A DNA stretch of 27,354 nt from CBDUQI01 sp965369325 (GCA_965369325.1 CBDUQI010000062.1:1-27354), one strand, 5' to 3'. Counted from the stretch's first letter, positions 7,796 to 15,896 are shown. Translations and numbers: made by a program. The notes: generated by a model not told the origin, from the letters alone.

Positions 7796-8722
7796 TCAGC
7801 GGATGTGGTGAGACACGATTCGGTGCTCATCCGACAACTGCAAAATCGCGTTAGCGGTGGCGGGCAATTCGCGCAACATATGCTCAGTGAGACGCTGAAA
7901 GTGATCGATAAAATGTCGGATGTCATCCTCGCGCATCAACCCTTCCATGGTGGAGGTGTCGGCACCAATCTCCTCAAGGCCAGCGCGCAACTTTTGCTCC
8001 TGCTGCAAACGCCACTGAAACACGCTGTCGAAAGAAGGGGTCGCCAGGAACAACAGGTAGTCCAGCCGATTAAAGAAGCTCTGGTATTCACCGTCCAGTT
8101 GCTTGGCGATGTACGCACGCCAATGGCCCTGCGGGTCATGGTCGGCTTCCAAGGCGTTAACCGGCTCTACGAGGGTTGCCCAGTCGAGCGGCGGGCAAGC
8201 CAGACACCAGCCTTCCAGTAGCACGATGTCGACCCGGCCGCTCCAGTGTTCCCACAGACCAACAGGGTCGCGGTCGTCGGTGGACTTGTTAAATCGGGGA
8301 ATCGGCACATCAGCCGTACGTGCCCCATCGCACAGCGCGCCAATCACCGAGTGCCCCAGGCGCAGATCGTGGGTGCCCGGCACGCCACGGGTGGCAAACA
8401 GCGGGTGCACAGTGCTTGCCAACTGGGCACGTGCGGCGCGGGTCAGGTACAGATCGTCCAGCGACAGCGTGGCCACGCGCAGCCCGTCCACCAGTTCGAA
8501 CATCAGCGCCAAAAACCCGGCTAGCGTGGACTTGCCGCTGCCCTGGGAGCCGTTAATACCCACCACTAACGGGCCGTCGTGCGCGCGAGCACGGGCTGCA
8601 ATGGCACTAGCGACCGGCGCGACGTGCGCCTGCAGCCCGTCGCGATACTCATCCGGTAACCGCTCATGCGCTAGTAGCGCGCCAACATTGTGGTGATCAG
8701 TGACTGATTCGTAGGCAAACAT
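7796..8722 (-). CDS. P-loop kinase, probable D-glycerate 3-kinase
   Basis: A 308-aa protein with a clear Walker A motif GINGSQGSGKST at 55-66, followed by the nucleoside-kinase-like pattern LSLDDLYLTRAAR, HPLFATRGVPGTHDL, IPRFNKSTDDR and LLEGWCLACP. This pattern is typical of the YggC/plant GLYK type of D-glycerate 3-kinase, which makes 3-phosphoglycerate from glycerate. Length fits. No good ribosome-binding site precedes the ATG. It is a single gene between two terminator-like structures, so it is probably transcribed alone. A link with the C1 pathway (glycerate arising from serine or glyoxylate) is possible but not shown by the layout. An uncharacterised P-loop kinase specificity cannot be excluded. 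Confidence 0.8.
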   Translation of the reverse strand: MFAYESVTDHHNVGALLAHERLPDEYRDGLQAHVAPVASAIAARARAHDGPLVVGINGSQGSGKSTLAGFLALMFELVDGLRVATLSLDDLYLTRAARAQLASTVHPLFATRGVPGTHDLRLGHSVIGALCDGARTADVPIPRFNKSTDDRDPVGLWEHWSGRVDIVLLEGWCLACPPLDWATLVEPVNALEADHDPQGHWRAYIAKQLDGEYQSFFNRLDYLLFLATPSFDSVFQWRLQQEQKLRAGLEEIGADTSTMEGLMREDDIRHFIDHFQRLTEHMLRELPATANAILQLSDEHRIVSHHIR

Positions 8723-8796
8723 CTAAAACGTGCGCCCATAAGGAGTTAAGTGTGGTTGTTGCAGGCCGGAGAATACAAGCTTTCGCGCCATTGTGC

Positions 8797-8831
8797 GAAA
8801 AAAAGCCGGACGGCACACGCCGTCCGGCTTT
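8797..8831 (-). terminator. Strong rho-independent terminator of the secreted-protein gene
   Basis: A perfect 13-bp stem (8802-8814 with 8819-8831, core AGCCGGACGGC) with a 4-nt loop is followed on the minus strand by an uninterrupted run of T (complement of a8798-a8804). It lies 17 bp after the stop codon of the 897-aa gene. The symmetric arms could weakly stop plus-strand transcription too. Confidence 0.9.
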
Positions 8832-8847
8832 GAGGTAGTTCGAACCG

Positions 8848-11541
8848 TTACTCCATGGCCACGCCGCTGGGGCCCGGAGGACCGAAGAAGAAGTCCTTCA
8901 TGATCTGCAGGTCGGCAAAATTCACCTGCTCATCACCATCAAGATCCGCATCCTGGCCAGCGCCACTGTTGAAGAACTCGGCCTTGAGCAGCTCCAGGTC
9001 ACGGAAGTCAACGGTGCCGTTGTTGTCCAGATCCGGGTCGCACAGATTGCCGTAGCCGTCCCCATGCGTATCGCGCTGATCGGGATTAGCCACGTTAGTG
9101 CAGTTATCCAGCGCGTCGGCGACTCCGTCCAGATCGCTATCGAGTTGGGCCTGAGCGGAGGTGGTGCAAATTTCCAGCCCCCAGCCGGTTAGATTGCCAC
9201 CGTCCTGATTGGCACCATCGACCACCGACAGGGTCCAGTCGCCGGTACCCGGCGCGCCGTTAAACGCGCTCATACTGTTGTTCGGCTGGTACACATTGCT
9301 CTGGTCCACGTACGGGCATGGCAACGGGCCGGCTGGGGCCGCATCGTCCAGACTGACGAAGAAGTTCTCATCAGTGCCGCACTGCTCCTCAATAATCGCC
9401 ACACGCGCACGCTGGGAGTGACGGCTGTTGTCCGCATGCTCGTTCATGATGGGCCCTTCCAACTCGAAGGTGAGATCGCCCAGGTAGGTGTGCACGCCAC
9501 GCAGGTTCACCACGTTGACGTCAACCACTTCGCCCACGGCATCGGCCAGCAGCACTGATGTTGCCGTGTTCGGTGCGCCCGAGCTGATGGCTTTCGGCAC
9601 GTCGGTGCTTTCGTACAACTGGCAAGTTGCGGTTGCCGTGGTAAAGCTCCAGGTCTGGGACAACGCACCGCCGCATGCATTGTGCGCGGTCACCCGCCAG
9701 TACACCACCGAGTTTTCCGGCAATGCGGGCGGCTGATAACTGGTCACTGTCAGCCCGTCAACGCTGTCCAGGATGCTCAGGAAGGCCGGATCGCTGGCCA
9801 ACTCAACATCATAGGTATAAGCACCGTCCACCGCGCCCCAGTACAAGATCTGGTTGGACGACACCTCGGTGGCGCCATCCAGCGGCAACAAGGTTTGCGC
9901 TTGGCCCGGAGCGGCCACTGAGACCTCCAGGTTTACCGTAGTCGAGTACAGAATCTCGCCCGACACGCCATCGATATTGAGGCGGTACTGCCCCTCGAGC
10001 GGTGCGGTCACATCCAGGCTCAGGGTGACATCCCCTGGCGGTGTCAGCGCGGGCGGATCGAGGATACCGCTTACGCCGGCCGGCGGCAGGCCGCTGAGGC
10101 TGAGGCTCACTTCATCCACAAATCCCGGATCATTGGTGACATCCAGCACGGTATCAACACTACCAACACCACAGACCTGCACCGTATCCTGCTGCGGCTC
10201 GATGGCGAAGAACGGCACCAGACTGGTCGGGCGCACCACAAACAAGCCCTGCTCGATACCGCTGATGATCACGTTGCCGCTTTCAAAGTACGGGTAGTTA
10301 CTCCACGCGCCGTTAAAACTAGCCGAGTCACTGCTGGGATAAATATCGAAGTACGCCTCTTCGGTCAACTGACCGCTGGCGGCGTTGCGGGTATTCAAAA
10401 TACGCAGGCCCGCGCGATAGTTGGCCAAGTAGGCGTAGGAGCCTTTCACGTACAGATTGTGGTCGATGGCTGCGCCCGAGCTGAGGTACTCGCCAATCAG
10501 GGCCGGTGCTTGCGGATTGCTTACGTCGAACACCCGCGTCTTGGTGTTGTGACCGTTTGAAGTTTCATCCAACTCATCATCTAGCAGGAAGTACTGGTGG
10601 TCCTCGGTCAACCAACCCTGGTGAGTGTAGCCGGAGCCTGAGTACGGTAGTCGCGCGAGTTGCACGGGTGCCGACTTGTCGCTTACATCCACAATGGTGA
10701 GCGTGTCTTCGTTGGCGTTAAAGCACAGCTCGCTGCCGTGGTGGAAGCGGTGCGCCGACTCGGCCCGAAACACCACGCACTGCGCATCGTGGGTGTAGCC
10801 GTCCGCGGAGTAGCATCCAGCCGAGACCGGGCTGGTGGGGTTGGAGATGTCCACCATATGCAGGCCGCCCGAGCAGCTGCTGGTGCCCACGCCGTACGCG
10901 TAACCGGTCTCCTCATTGATCACAATATTGTGCGCGCTGCCAAAGCCGTCATAGTGGGCCGTATTGCTGAAGGTTGCAGGCGGGTTCGGCACGTTGCGCA
11001 ACTGGGTCAGATCGAACACCTGCATGCCGTGACTGCCCGCTTCACTCACCACAAACACATGGTCGGCGAACACCTTCAGGTCGCGCCAGGAGGAGTTGCT
11101 GGTGTGTGTGGGCAGATTACCCAAATACACCGGGTTCACCGGATCGGTAATGTCCACGAACGCGGTGCCACTGGTGCGGCCCATCAGCGCGTATTCGTTG
11201 CCGGTCAGCGGGTCGGTCCAACCCCAGATGTCGTTACCGCTTCCGCCGCCGATCTCAGATAGCGGCAAAAACGAGAGCAGATCGATGTTGTTGCACGGAT
11301 ACTGCCCGGCGAACCCGCCTTCGCATGGCGTGGCAGCCATTCGCGAGGGCGCTGCCGCCCGTTCCACCGAATCCGTACGCAGTGTCATCACGGGCGAAAA
11401 CGCGCCCTGCATGCTCACCGAAAGAAGGTCGTGCTCGGCATCGAGCACTGACACGGGGCATGCGGCAGCGATGCCGCCCAACAGCGCCAGGCTCACCCCT
11501 AACGCGGTTCCTGCCGCTGCGCGGCGAATATTTGAGAGCAT
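8848..11541 (-). CDS. Secreted modular choice-of-anchor-B protein with P-domain and dockerin-like repeats
   Basis: An 897-aa exported protein. The signal peptide is about 1-28 (RR, then a hydrophobic stretch ending GGIAAAC). Residues about 75-460 carry LVIVD-type beta-propeller repeats of the choice-of-anchor-B family (AFVDITDPVNPVYLGNLPTH, VFDVSNPQAPALIGEY). About 465-640 are Ig/fibronectin-III-like strands. About 640-795 is a proprotein-convertase P-domain (GDLTFELEGP, GTGDWTLSVVDGA). Residues 800-835 form a thrombospondin type 3 calcium repeat (DSDLDGVADALDNC). About 836-885 hold two dockerin/EF-hand-like calcium loops (DLDNNGTVDFRDLELLKAEF and DLDGDEQVNFADLQIMKDF). The C-terminus is FFFGPPGPSG plus a short tail. 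Probably outside the cell or on its surface; substrate unknown. The ATG has a GGGGA ribosome-binding site. Confidence 0.9.
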   Translation of the reverse strand: MLSNIRRAAAGTALGVSLALLGGIAAACPVSVLDAEHDLLSVSMQGAFSPVMTLRTDSVERAAAPSRMAATPCEGGFAGQYPCNNIDLLSFLPLSEIGGGSGNDIWGWTDPLTGNEYALMGRTSGTAFVDITDPVNPVYLGNLPTHTSNSSWRDLKVFADHVFVVSEAGSHGMQVFDLTQLRNVPNPPATFSNTAHYDGFGSAHNIVINEETGYAYGVGTSSCSGGLHMVDISNPTSPVSAGCYSADGYTHDAQCVVFRAESAHRFHHGSELCFNANEDTLTIVDVSDKSAPVQLARLPYSGSGYTHQGWLTEDHQYFLLDDELDETSNGHNTKTRVFDVSNPQAPALIGEYLSSGAAIDHNLYVKGSYAYLANYRAGLRILNTRNAASGQLTEEAYFDIYPSSDSASFNGAWSNYPYFESGNVIISGIEQGLFVVRPTSLVPFFAIEPQQDTVQVCGVGSVDTVLDVTNDPGFVDEVSLSLSGLPPAGVSGILDPPALTPPGDVTLSLDVTAPLEGQYRLNIDGVSGEILYSTTVNLEVSVAAPGQAQTLLPLDGATEVSSNQILYWGAVDGAYTYDVELASDPAFLSILDSVDGLTVTSYQPPALPENSVVYWRVTAHNACGGALSQTWSFTTATATCQLYESTDVPKAISSGAPNTATSVLLADAVGEVVDVNVVNLRGVHTYLGDLTFELEGPIMNEHADNSRHSQRARVAIIEEQCGTDENFFVSLDDAAPAGPLPCPYVDQSNVYQPNNSMSAFNGAPGTGDWTLSVVDGANQDGGNLTGWGLEICTTSAQAQLDSDLDGVADALDNCTNVANPDQRDTHGDGYGNLCDPDLDNNGTVDFRDLELLKAEFFNSGAGQDADLDGDEQVNFADLQIMKDFFFGPPGPSGVAME

Positions 11542-11620
11542 TTATTTCCCCAACAATGGTGCACATTGCAAAGTGCGATTTCACCCGCAGAGCTTGGGCT
11601 CACGGGCGTTCTGGACGCCG

Positions 11621-11650
11621 ACTATAGCAGCGCAATCAGGGCTGCGTCAT
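11621..11650 (-). promoter_or_regulatory. Promoter of the secreted choice-of-anchor-B gene
   Basis: On the minus strand ATGACG (11650-11645) and TATAGT (11626-11621) are separated by 18 bp, each matching the sigma-70 hexamers at 4-5 of 6 positions. Transcription would start near 11614, about 73 nt before the ATG. Confidence 0.45.
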
Positions 11651-11978
11651 GAACTTTTTGGGGATACAAATTGGACACAATTTTCTGTTAAAACCGGCAC
11701 CTATCTACGTTACCATGCGCGCCCTCAAGCGCCGGTTCAGAATCGATTTAACATCTCCCGCACCCGCTCCCCCCAAACGGTCACCTGAGGCTTTGCGCCA
11801 ATGGCTGATATGCAGTGGCGCCCTTGCCGGTTGCCTGAACGATGCATCGTGCAAGCGCCTCCCTCCACACTTTTTGCGACATTGCACACCGCCAATTCGC
11901 TGGGCTGCGAGGTCACCGCTCACCAGCGTGCTGAAATTGCACTGAAAGCGTGCATGGGAAACGCCTGTATGCGACATC

Positions 11979-11997
11979 GGGGATTGGCAATTCCCCT
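11979..11997 (+). promoter_or_regulatory. Imperfect palindrome next to an A/T-rich promoter zone of the methyltransferase operon
   Basis: GGGGATTGGCAATTCCCC is an interrupted inverted repeat ending directly against TATATT and an A/T-rich run extending to about 12060, about 150 bp before the mttB-like gene. A dyad abutting a -10-like element is the usual look of an operator. No convincing -35 box at 16-18 bp could be matched, so the exact promoter is not resolved and an activator-dependent promoter is possible. Confidence 0.3.
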
Positions 11998-12148
11998 ATA
12001 TTTTATGGTTATTTTTATTTCAACCTAGTCGTTATTGGATATGGCTATGTCGTAACGAAAAATGCACGAGGTCCGTTTCTAGAACAGACTGCCCAATCAA
12101 GGGTACGGAAAGGCCGTGGCCGCCGTGTGAGCAACGGAAGTAGAGTGG

Positions 12149-13690
12149 ATGAGCGACAAACCCAGACGACGACGCACCGGTGGGCGCAAGGCGCGTCAGA
12201 GCGCACGCCAAGCGCCACAAGTCGAATCGATCCCGTTCATCGAACGAAAGATCCCTTATGTTGAGGTGCTGGATGAGGCTGGCCTCGAACTGATCGAGCA
12301 CAACGCCGACACGGTGCTGGAGCGGATCGGTATCGAGTTCCGCGAAGACCCCGAAGCCTTGTCGATTCTAAAAGACGCCGGCGCAGATGTGGACGGAGAA
12401 CGGGTACGCTTTCCGCGCGGCATGTGCCGCAGCATTATTCAAGCCTCCGCCCCTCGCGAGTTTACCCAGCACGCGCGCAACCCCGAGCGTAGCGTCATCA
12501 TAGGCGGCCCGCGCACCGTGCTGGTGCCCGCGTACGGTTCACCGTTTGTACGTAATCTGGACGAGGGGCGGCGCTACGCGACCATCGAGGATTTCCGTAA
12601 CTTTGTAAAACTAGCCTATGCCTCCCCCGGGCTGCATCACTCGGGCGGGACCGTGTGCGAGCCAGTTGATCTGCCCGTTAACAAACGTCACTTCGATATG
12701 GTGTACAGCCACATCAAATACAGCGATAAACCGTTTATGGGTTCGGTCACCGCGCCGGAGCGCGCGCAGGACAGCGTAGACATGGCCAAGCTGGTATTTG
12801 GCGATGAGTTTGTTCAGAACAATACGGTGATGGTGAACCTCATCAACGCCAACTCCCCCATGACCTTCGATTCCACTATGCTCGGCGCCGCGAAAGTCTA
12901 CGCGCGCAACATGCAGGCGTGTGTTGTATCGCCGTTCATTCTCGCCGGCGCCATGTCACCAGTGACCGTCGCCGGCACTGTCACCCAGATTCTGGCTGAG
13001 GCGATGGCCGGCATGGCATTCCTGCAACTGGTACGCCCCGGCGCACCGGTGGTATTCGGCAATTTTGCCAGCGCGATATCCATGCAATCCGGCGCTCCCA
13101 CCTTCGGAACCTCTGAACCCAGCCTGGTGCTCTATGCCACCGCCGCGCTCGCGCGCCGCCTGGGTGTGCCCTTTAGAAGCGGGGGTGGTTTGTGTGGATC
13201 GAAGATCCCCGATGCGCAGGCAGCGTACGAGGCCGCCAACACGCTGCAGACTGCGGCTCTCGCTGGCACCAACTTCATGCTGCACACCGCAGGATGGCTG
13301 GAAGGCGGGCTCGCGATGGGTTACGAGAAATTCGTCATGGATGCGGACCAGGCCAATATGCTGGCAATCCTGCTGCGGGGCATCGACCTTAGTGAGAACG
13401 GGCAAGCTATGGACGCGTTGGAAGAAGTTGGGCCTGGCAAGCACTTTCTCGGCGCCACGCATACCAACCGCAATTTCGAGACCGCGTTTTATCGCTCTGA
13501 GGTAGCAGATAACAACAGCTACGAGCAGTGGGAAAGCGATGGTTCACAGGATTGCGCCGCGCGTGCCAATACGCTGTGGAAGAAGATGCTGGCGCAATAC
13601 GAAGCCCCGGCTCTAGACCCGGCGATCGATGAGGCGCTGCTGGCATTTATGGATCAACGCAAACAGCAAATGCCGGACAAAAGTTATTGA
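12149..13690 (+). CDS. MttB-family trimethylamine/quaternary-amine:corrinoid methyltransferase (no pyrrolysine)
   Basis: A 513-aa protein of the MttB superfamily, which demethylates a methylated amine and loads the methyl group on a partner corrinoid protein. Family segments seen are YVEVLDEAGLELIEHNADTV, VLERIGIEFRED, GGPRTVLVPAYGSPFVRNL, HHSGGTVCEPVDLP, LAGAMSPVTVAGT and GAPTFGTSEPSLVLYA. The frame is open throughout with no internal TAG, so it is a non-Pyl member like the glycine betaine enzyme MtgB of Desulfitobacterium rather than the Pyl trimethylamine enzyme. The N-terminus is Arg-rich (residues 5-20). The ATG has a GGAAG ribosome-binding site. The corrinoid protein follows 78 bp downstream. 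The substrate is inferred as glycine betaine from the adjacent sox/GbdR operon; carnitine, proline betaine, DMSP or another onium compound remain possible. Confidence 0.93.
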   Translation: MSDKPRRRRTGGRKARQSARQAPQVESIPFIERKIPYVEVLDEAGLELIEHNADTVLERIGIEFREDPEALSILKDAGADVDGERVRFPRGMCRSIIQASAPREFTQHARNPERSVIIGGPRTVLVPAYGSPFVRNLDEGRRYATIEDFRNFVKLAYASPGLHHSGGTVCEPVDLPVNKRHFDMVYSHIKYSDKPFMGSVTAPERAQDSVDMAKLVFGDEFVQNNTVMVNLINANSPMTFDSTMLGAAKVYARNMQACVVSPFILAGAMSPVTVAGTVTQILAEAMAGMAFLQLVRPGAPVVFGNFASAISMQSGAPTFGTSEPSLVLYATAALARRLGVPFRSGGGLCGSKIPDAQAAYEAANTLQTAALAGTNFMLHTAGWLEGGLAMGYEKFVMDADQANMLAILLRGIDLSENGQAMDALEEVGPGKHFLGATHTNRNFETAFYRSEVADNNSYEQWESDGSQDCAARANTLWKKMLAQYEAPALDPAIDEALLAFMDQRKQQMPDKSY

Positions 13691-13768
13691 GGAACAGCGT
13701 GACACCCAAACCCCAAGCACCGCGCGAGACCGGGTGACTGGCCGCCCGTTCGAATAGGAAGTAAACAG

Positions 13769-14494
13769 ATGAATGACGAATCGGTCGATACAACCAGCGA
13801 CATACAAGAAGACTTTGAGTTGGCCGATCTGCCCGACGACGAACTGGTTGAGCAGATGCATGACGATCTTTACGACGGTCTGCGCGAGGAGATCGTCGAA
13901 GGCACTAACATTCTGCTGGGGCGCGACTGGAGTGCCGAGCGAGTGCTGAACGAAGCCCTAGTCGCCGGCATGAAGATTGTCGGCATCGACTTCCGCGACG
14001 GCATCCTGTTCGTCCCCGAAGTCCTGCTGGCTGCGAATGCGATGAAAGGCGGCATGGGCATCCTGCGTCCGCTACTGGCTGAGACCGGCGCAGAGCCGCT
14101 CGGTAAAATGGTGATCGGCACGGTCAAGGGCGACATTCACGATATAGGCAAGAATTTGGTCGCGATGATGATGGAAGGCGCCGGCTTCGAGGTGATTGAC
14201 ATTGGCATCAACAATGCCGTTGAAGACTATTTCACCGCTATCGAAGAACACAAACCCGATGTGCTGGGTATGTCGGCGTTGCTCACCACTACGATGCCGT
14301 ACATGAAGGTAGTGATCGATGAGATGATCGCCCAGGGCATGCGTGAGGACTACATCGTGATGGTTGGCGGTGCGCCGTTGAACGAGGAGTTCGGGATGGC
14401 CGTCGGCGCCAACGCCTATTGCCGTGACGCGGCGGAAGCCGCTTCCAAGGGCACTGCGCTGGTGGCCGAGAAACGAGCCGCAGCCAGTGGCTGA
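13769..14494 (+). CDS. Corrinoid (B12-binding) methyl carrier protein
   Basis: A 241-aa carrier that holds methylcobalamin between the two methyltransferases. An acidic N-terminal tail (1-30) is followed by a helical B12-binding cap (about 30-105, VLNEALVAGMKIVG and FVPEVLLAANAMKGG). The Rossmann-like cobalamin domain (about 110-235) has the base-off/His-on motif GDIHDIGKN, with D122, H124 and G127 (DxHxxG), plus SALLTTTMP and VGGAPLN further on. This matches the MtbC/MttC/MtgC family. The acidic N-terminal extension is about 25 residues longer than in typical members. An AGGAAG ribosome-binding site precedes the ATG. The stop overlaps the next gene's GTG start by 8 bp. Confidence 0.95.
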   Translation: MNDESVDTTSDIQEDFELADLPDDELVEQMHDDLYDGLREEIVEGTNILLGRDWSAERVLNEALVAGMKIVGIDFRDGILFVPEVLLAANAMKGGMGILRPLLAETGAEPLGKMVIGTVKGDIHDIGKNLVAMMMEGAGFEVIDIGINNAVEDYFTAIEEHKPDVLGMSALLTTTMPYMKVVIDEMIAQGMREDYIVMVGGAPLNEEFGMAVGANAYCRDAAEAASKGTALVAEKRAAASG

Positions 14495-15092
14495 GCCGGT
14501 ACTGATCATCGCCTGTGGCGCGCTGGCTCGAGAGATCCAACATCTAAAGCGCGTTAACGGGTGGGATCACGTGCAGCTTCAGTGCATCAGCGCCGAACTG
14601 CACAACCGGCCGGGCGAAATCCCCGATCAGTTGCGCCTTCGCATCGGCGAGGCACGGAGCCGGTATCAGCACATTTTTGTCGCCTATGCCGATTGCGGCA
14701 CCGGCGGCGCCATCGATCGCGTAGTGCAGGAGCATCCGGACGTTAAACGTCTGCCCGGCGCCCATTGCTACGCGTTTTTCGCCGGCCTTGATCGTTTTGA
14801 TGAACTGGCAGAACAAGAACCAGGCACCTTTTATCTAACCGACTTTCTCGTCCGGCACTTTGACGCCTTGGTACTTGAAGGGCTGGGCATTGCCGAGCAC
14901 CCTACGCTGCGGGATGCGTACTTTGGCAACTATCGGCGTGTGGTGTATTTATCGCAAATGCCCGACGCGCAGCTGATGCAACAAGCCCGCGAGGCAGCCG
15001 CGGCTCTGGGTCTTGAGTTTGAACACGTCGCCACCGGCTTCGGCGCATTGCAAACGCATTTGAGCGACTACGTGGAACGTACAGGCGGATGA
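14487..15092 (+). CDS. DUF1638 domain protein
   Basis: A 201-aa protein of the DUF1638 family. Recognisable parts are IIACGALAREI (residues 7-17), LHNRPGEIPDQL, VAYADCGTGGAIDRV (about 65-79), LPGAHCYAFFAG (89-100), GTFYLTDFLVRHFDAL and YFGNYRRVVYLSQ. Conserved Cys10, Cys70, His93 and Cys94 suggest metal or cofactor handling, which is inference. The biochemical function is unknown to me; members often sit beside corrinoid methyltransferase genes. I place the start at GTG 14487, which forms an 8-bp overlap (GTGGCTGA) with the corrinoid gene. An earlier in-frame ATG at 14424 would add 21 residues unlike the family inside the upstream gene. Confidence 0.88.
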   Translation: MAEPVLIIACGALAREIQHLKRVNGWDHVQLQCISAELHNRPGEIPDQLRLRIGEARSRYQHIFVAYADCGTGGAIDRVVQEHPDVKRLPGAHCYAFFAGLDRFDELAEQEPGTFYLTDFLVRHFDALVLEGLGIAEHPTLRDAYFGNYRRVVYLSQMPDAQLMQQAREAAAALGLEFEHVATGFGALQTHLSDYVERTGG

Positions 15093-15406
15093 TGAAAAAA
15101 ATATTCATTTACTGGCGCGACATACCGTCAGCCGTGATTGTGAAACGCGGGCGCAAATCCGGTAAGGCGCAGCTCAGCCATCGCTTCCAGGACGCCATCG
15201 ACCGGGCTGCCATGCGAGCTGGCAAAGGTGGCAGCGATGCGTACATTGCCGAGTGGCGCCGCGTGAGCGAACCCTGTGAGCAAAGCGCGGATCCTGAGCA
15301 AATTGCCAAACAGGCCGCTGATGCTATTGAGGCGAGCTACACTGACGAGCAGCTCACCGCCCTGATACGCGCGCACGGCAAGGCCCCGGAGGGCGATGAT
15401 GTATAG
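15089..15406 (+). CDS. Small virulence-factor-domain protein of the corrinoid operon
   Basis: A 105-aa protein beginning KKIFIYWRDIPSAVIVKRG, the signature of the family labelled virulence factor (Virulence_fact) in Pfam. The label says little about function. Residues 1-55 are basic and well conserved in type (KSGKAQLSHRFQDAIDRAAM); the C-terminal half is helical and acidic. It has no signal peptide or membrane segment. It overlaps DUF1638 by 4 bp (ATGA) and the MetV-like gene by 11 bp, so it is made together with the C1 enzymes. A role in folate or corrinoid methyl transfer is inferred from position only. Confidence 0.83.
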   Translation: MMKKIFIYWRDIPSAVIVKRGRKSGKAQLSHRFQDAIDRAAMRAGKGGSDAYIAEWRRVSEPCEQSADPEQIAKQAADAIEASYTDEQLTALIRAHGKAPEGDDV

Positions 15407-15890
15407 CGCGCGTCGCTGGTCAGTGCGCCACGCTAACGGACTAAACAGCGTGTATCACATGCTTCAGCGAGTACTGGTGGCGCTACACCCGGTATTTGAA
15501 AAAATTGGCTACCAGCGTTTGGACCGGCCAGTGCTTGCGGCAGAGAAGCTGGTCAAAGGCTTTTTGTTCGACTCGCAGTCCTGCGGTATGTGCGCGTTGA
15601 GTGATACCGGCATGTCCTGCCCCATGAACTGTCCAAAGTCGCTGCGCAACGGCCCTTGCGGCGGCGTGCGCCCCGACGGACACTGCGAGGTCAAACCCCA
15701 GATGAAGTGTGTGTGGGTTGAAGCGTGGGATGGCAGCCAGAGAATCCGCGGTGGCGAGGACGCTATTGCGAAAGTGCAACCACCGGTGGACGTCCGTCTG
15801 GCCGGCACCTCGGCCTGGTTACGGGAAGTGCGAGCTGTACACGCACAGCGCGTACCGCGCGCCAGCACCCCGCCCACCTCCAAGAGCTGA
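15396..15890 (+). CDS. Methylenetetrahydrofolate reductase C-terminal (MetV-like) Cys-rich protein
   Basis: A 164-aa protein of the MTHFR C-terminal/MetV family. The core (residues 63-107) has seven cysteines at 63, 66, 75, 79, 88, 97 and 105 in the family pattern CGMC, TGMSCPMNCPK, LRNGPCGG, GHCEV and CVWVEA, expected to bind iron-sulphur or zinc. In acetogens MetV pairs with MetF, and the complex links methylene-THF/methyl-THF interconversion to an electron carrier other than NADH. Here it is directly upstream of metF (6 bp) and overlaps the preceding gene, so the two very probably form one enzyme. The C-terminal 30 residues are Pro/Ala-rich and not conserved in type. Confidence 0.88.
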   Translation: MMYSARRWSVRHANGLNSVYHMLQRVLVALHPVFEKIGYQRLDRPVLAAEKLVKGFLFDSQSCGMCALSDTGMSCPMNCPKSLRNGPCGGVRPDGHCEVKPQMKCVWVEAWDGSQRIRGGEDAIAKVQPPVDVRLAGTSAWLREVRAVHAQRVPRASTPPTSKS

Positions 15891-15896
15891 GCGGCG

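Larger units (their letters stand above)
11542..12148. other. 607-bp intergenic region between divergent genes
   Basis: No convincing gene is seen. The open frames here lack ribosome-binding sites, family motifs and codon-bias support. The left part holds the promoter and ~70-nt leader of the secreted-protein gene. The part at 11985-12060 is distinctly A/T-rich against the GC-rich surroundings and probably contains the methyltransferase operon promoter. A long-loop stem (11898-11903 with 11923-11928) and a G/C-flanked dyad near 11979-11997 are visible. I see no cobalamin riboswitch core (no GCCACTG box paired with a B12 box in the sense direction). Confidence 0.6.

Noticed and set aside
11780..11850. 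Possible cobalamin riboswitch, prompted by a GCCACTG string on the minus strand
   Set aside because: It is on the strand opposite to the methyltransferase operon and lacks the paired B12 box and the rest of the core.
11649..12301. Several short open frames on both strands in the secreted-protein/mttB gap
   Set aside because: They lack ribosome-binding sites and recognisable motifs, overlap one another, and some run into the mttB-like gene in a different frame.
12149..13690. Pyrrolysine (in-frame amber) in the MttB homologue
   Set aside because: The frame is open from ATG to the final TGA with no internal TAG, and no Pyl biosynthesis gene is present in the window.
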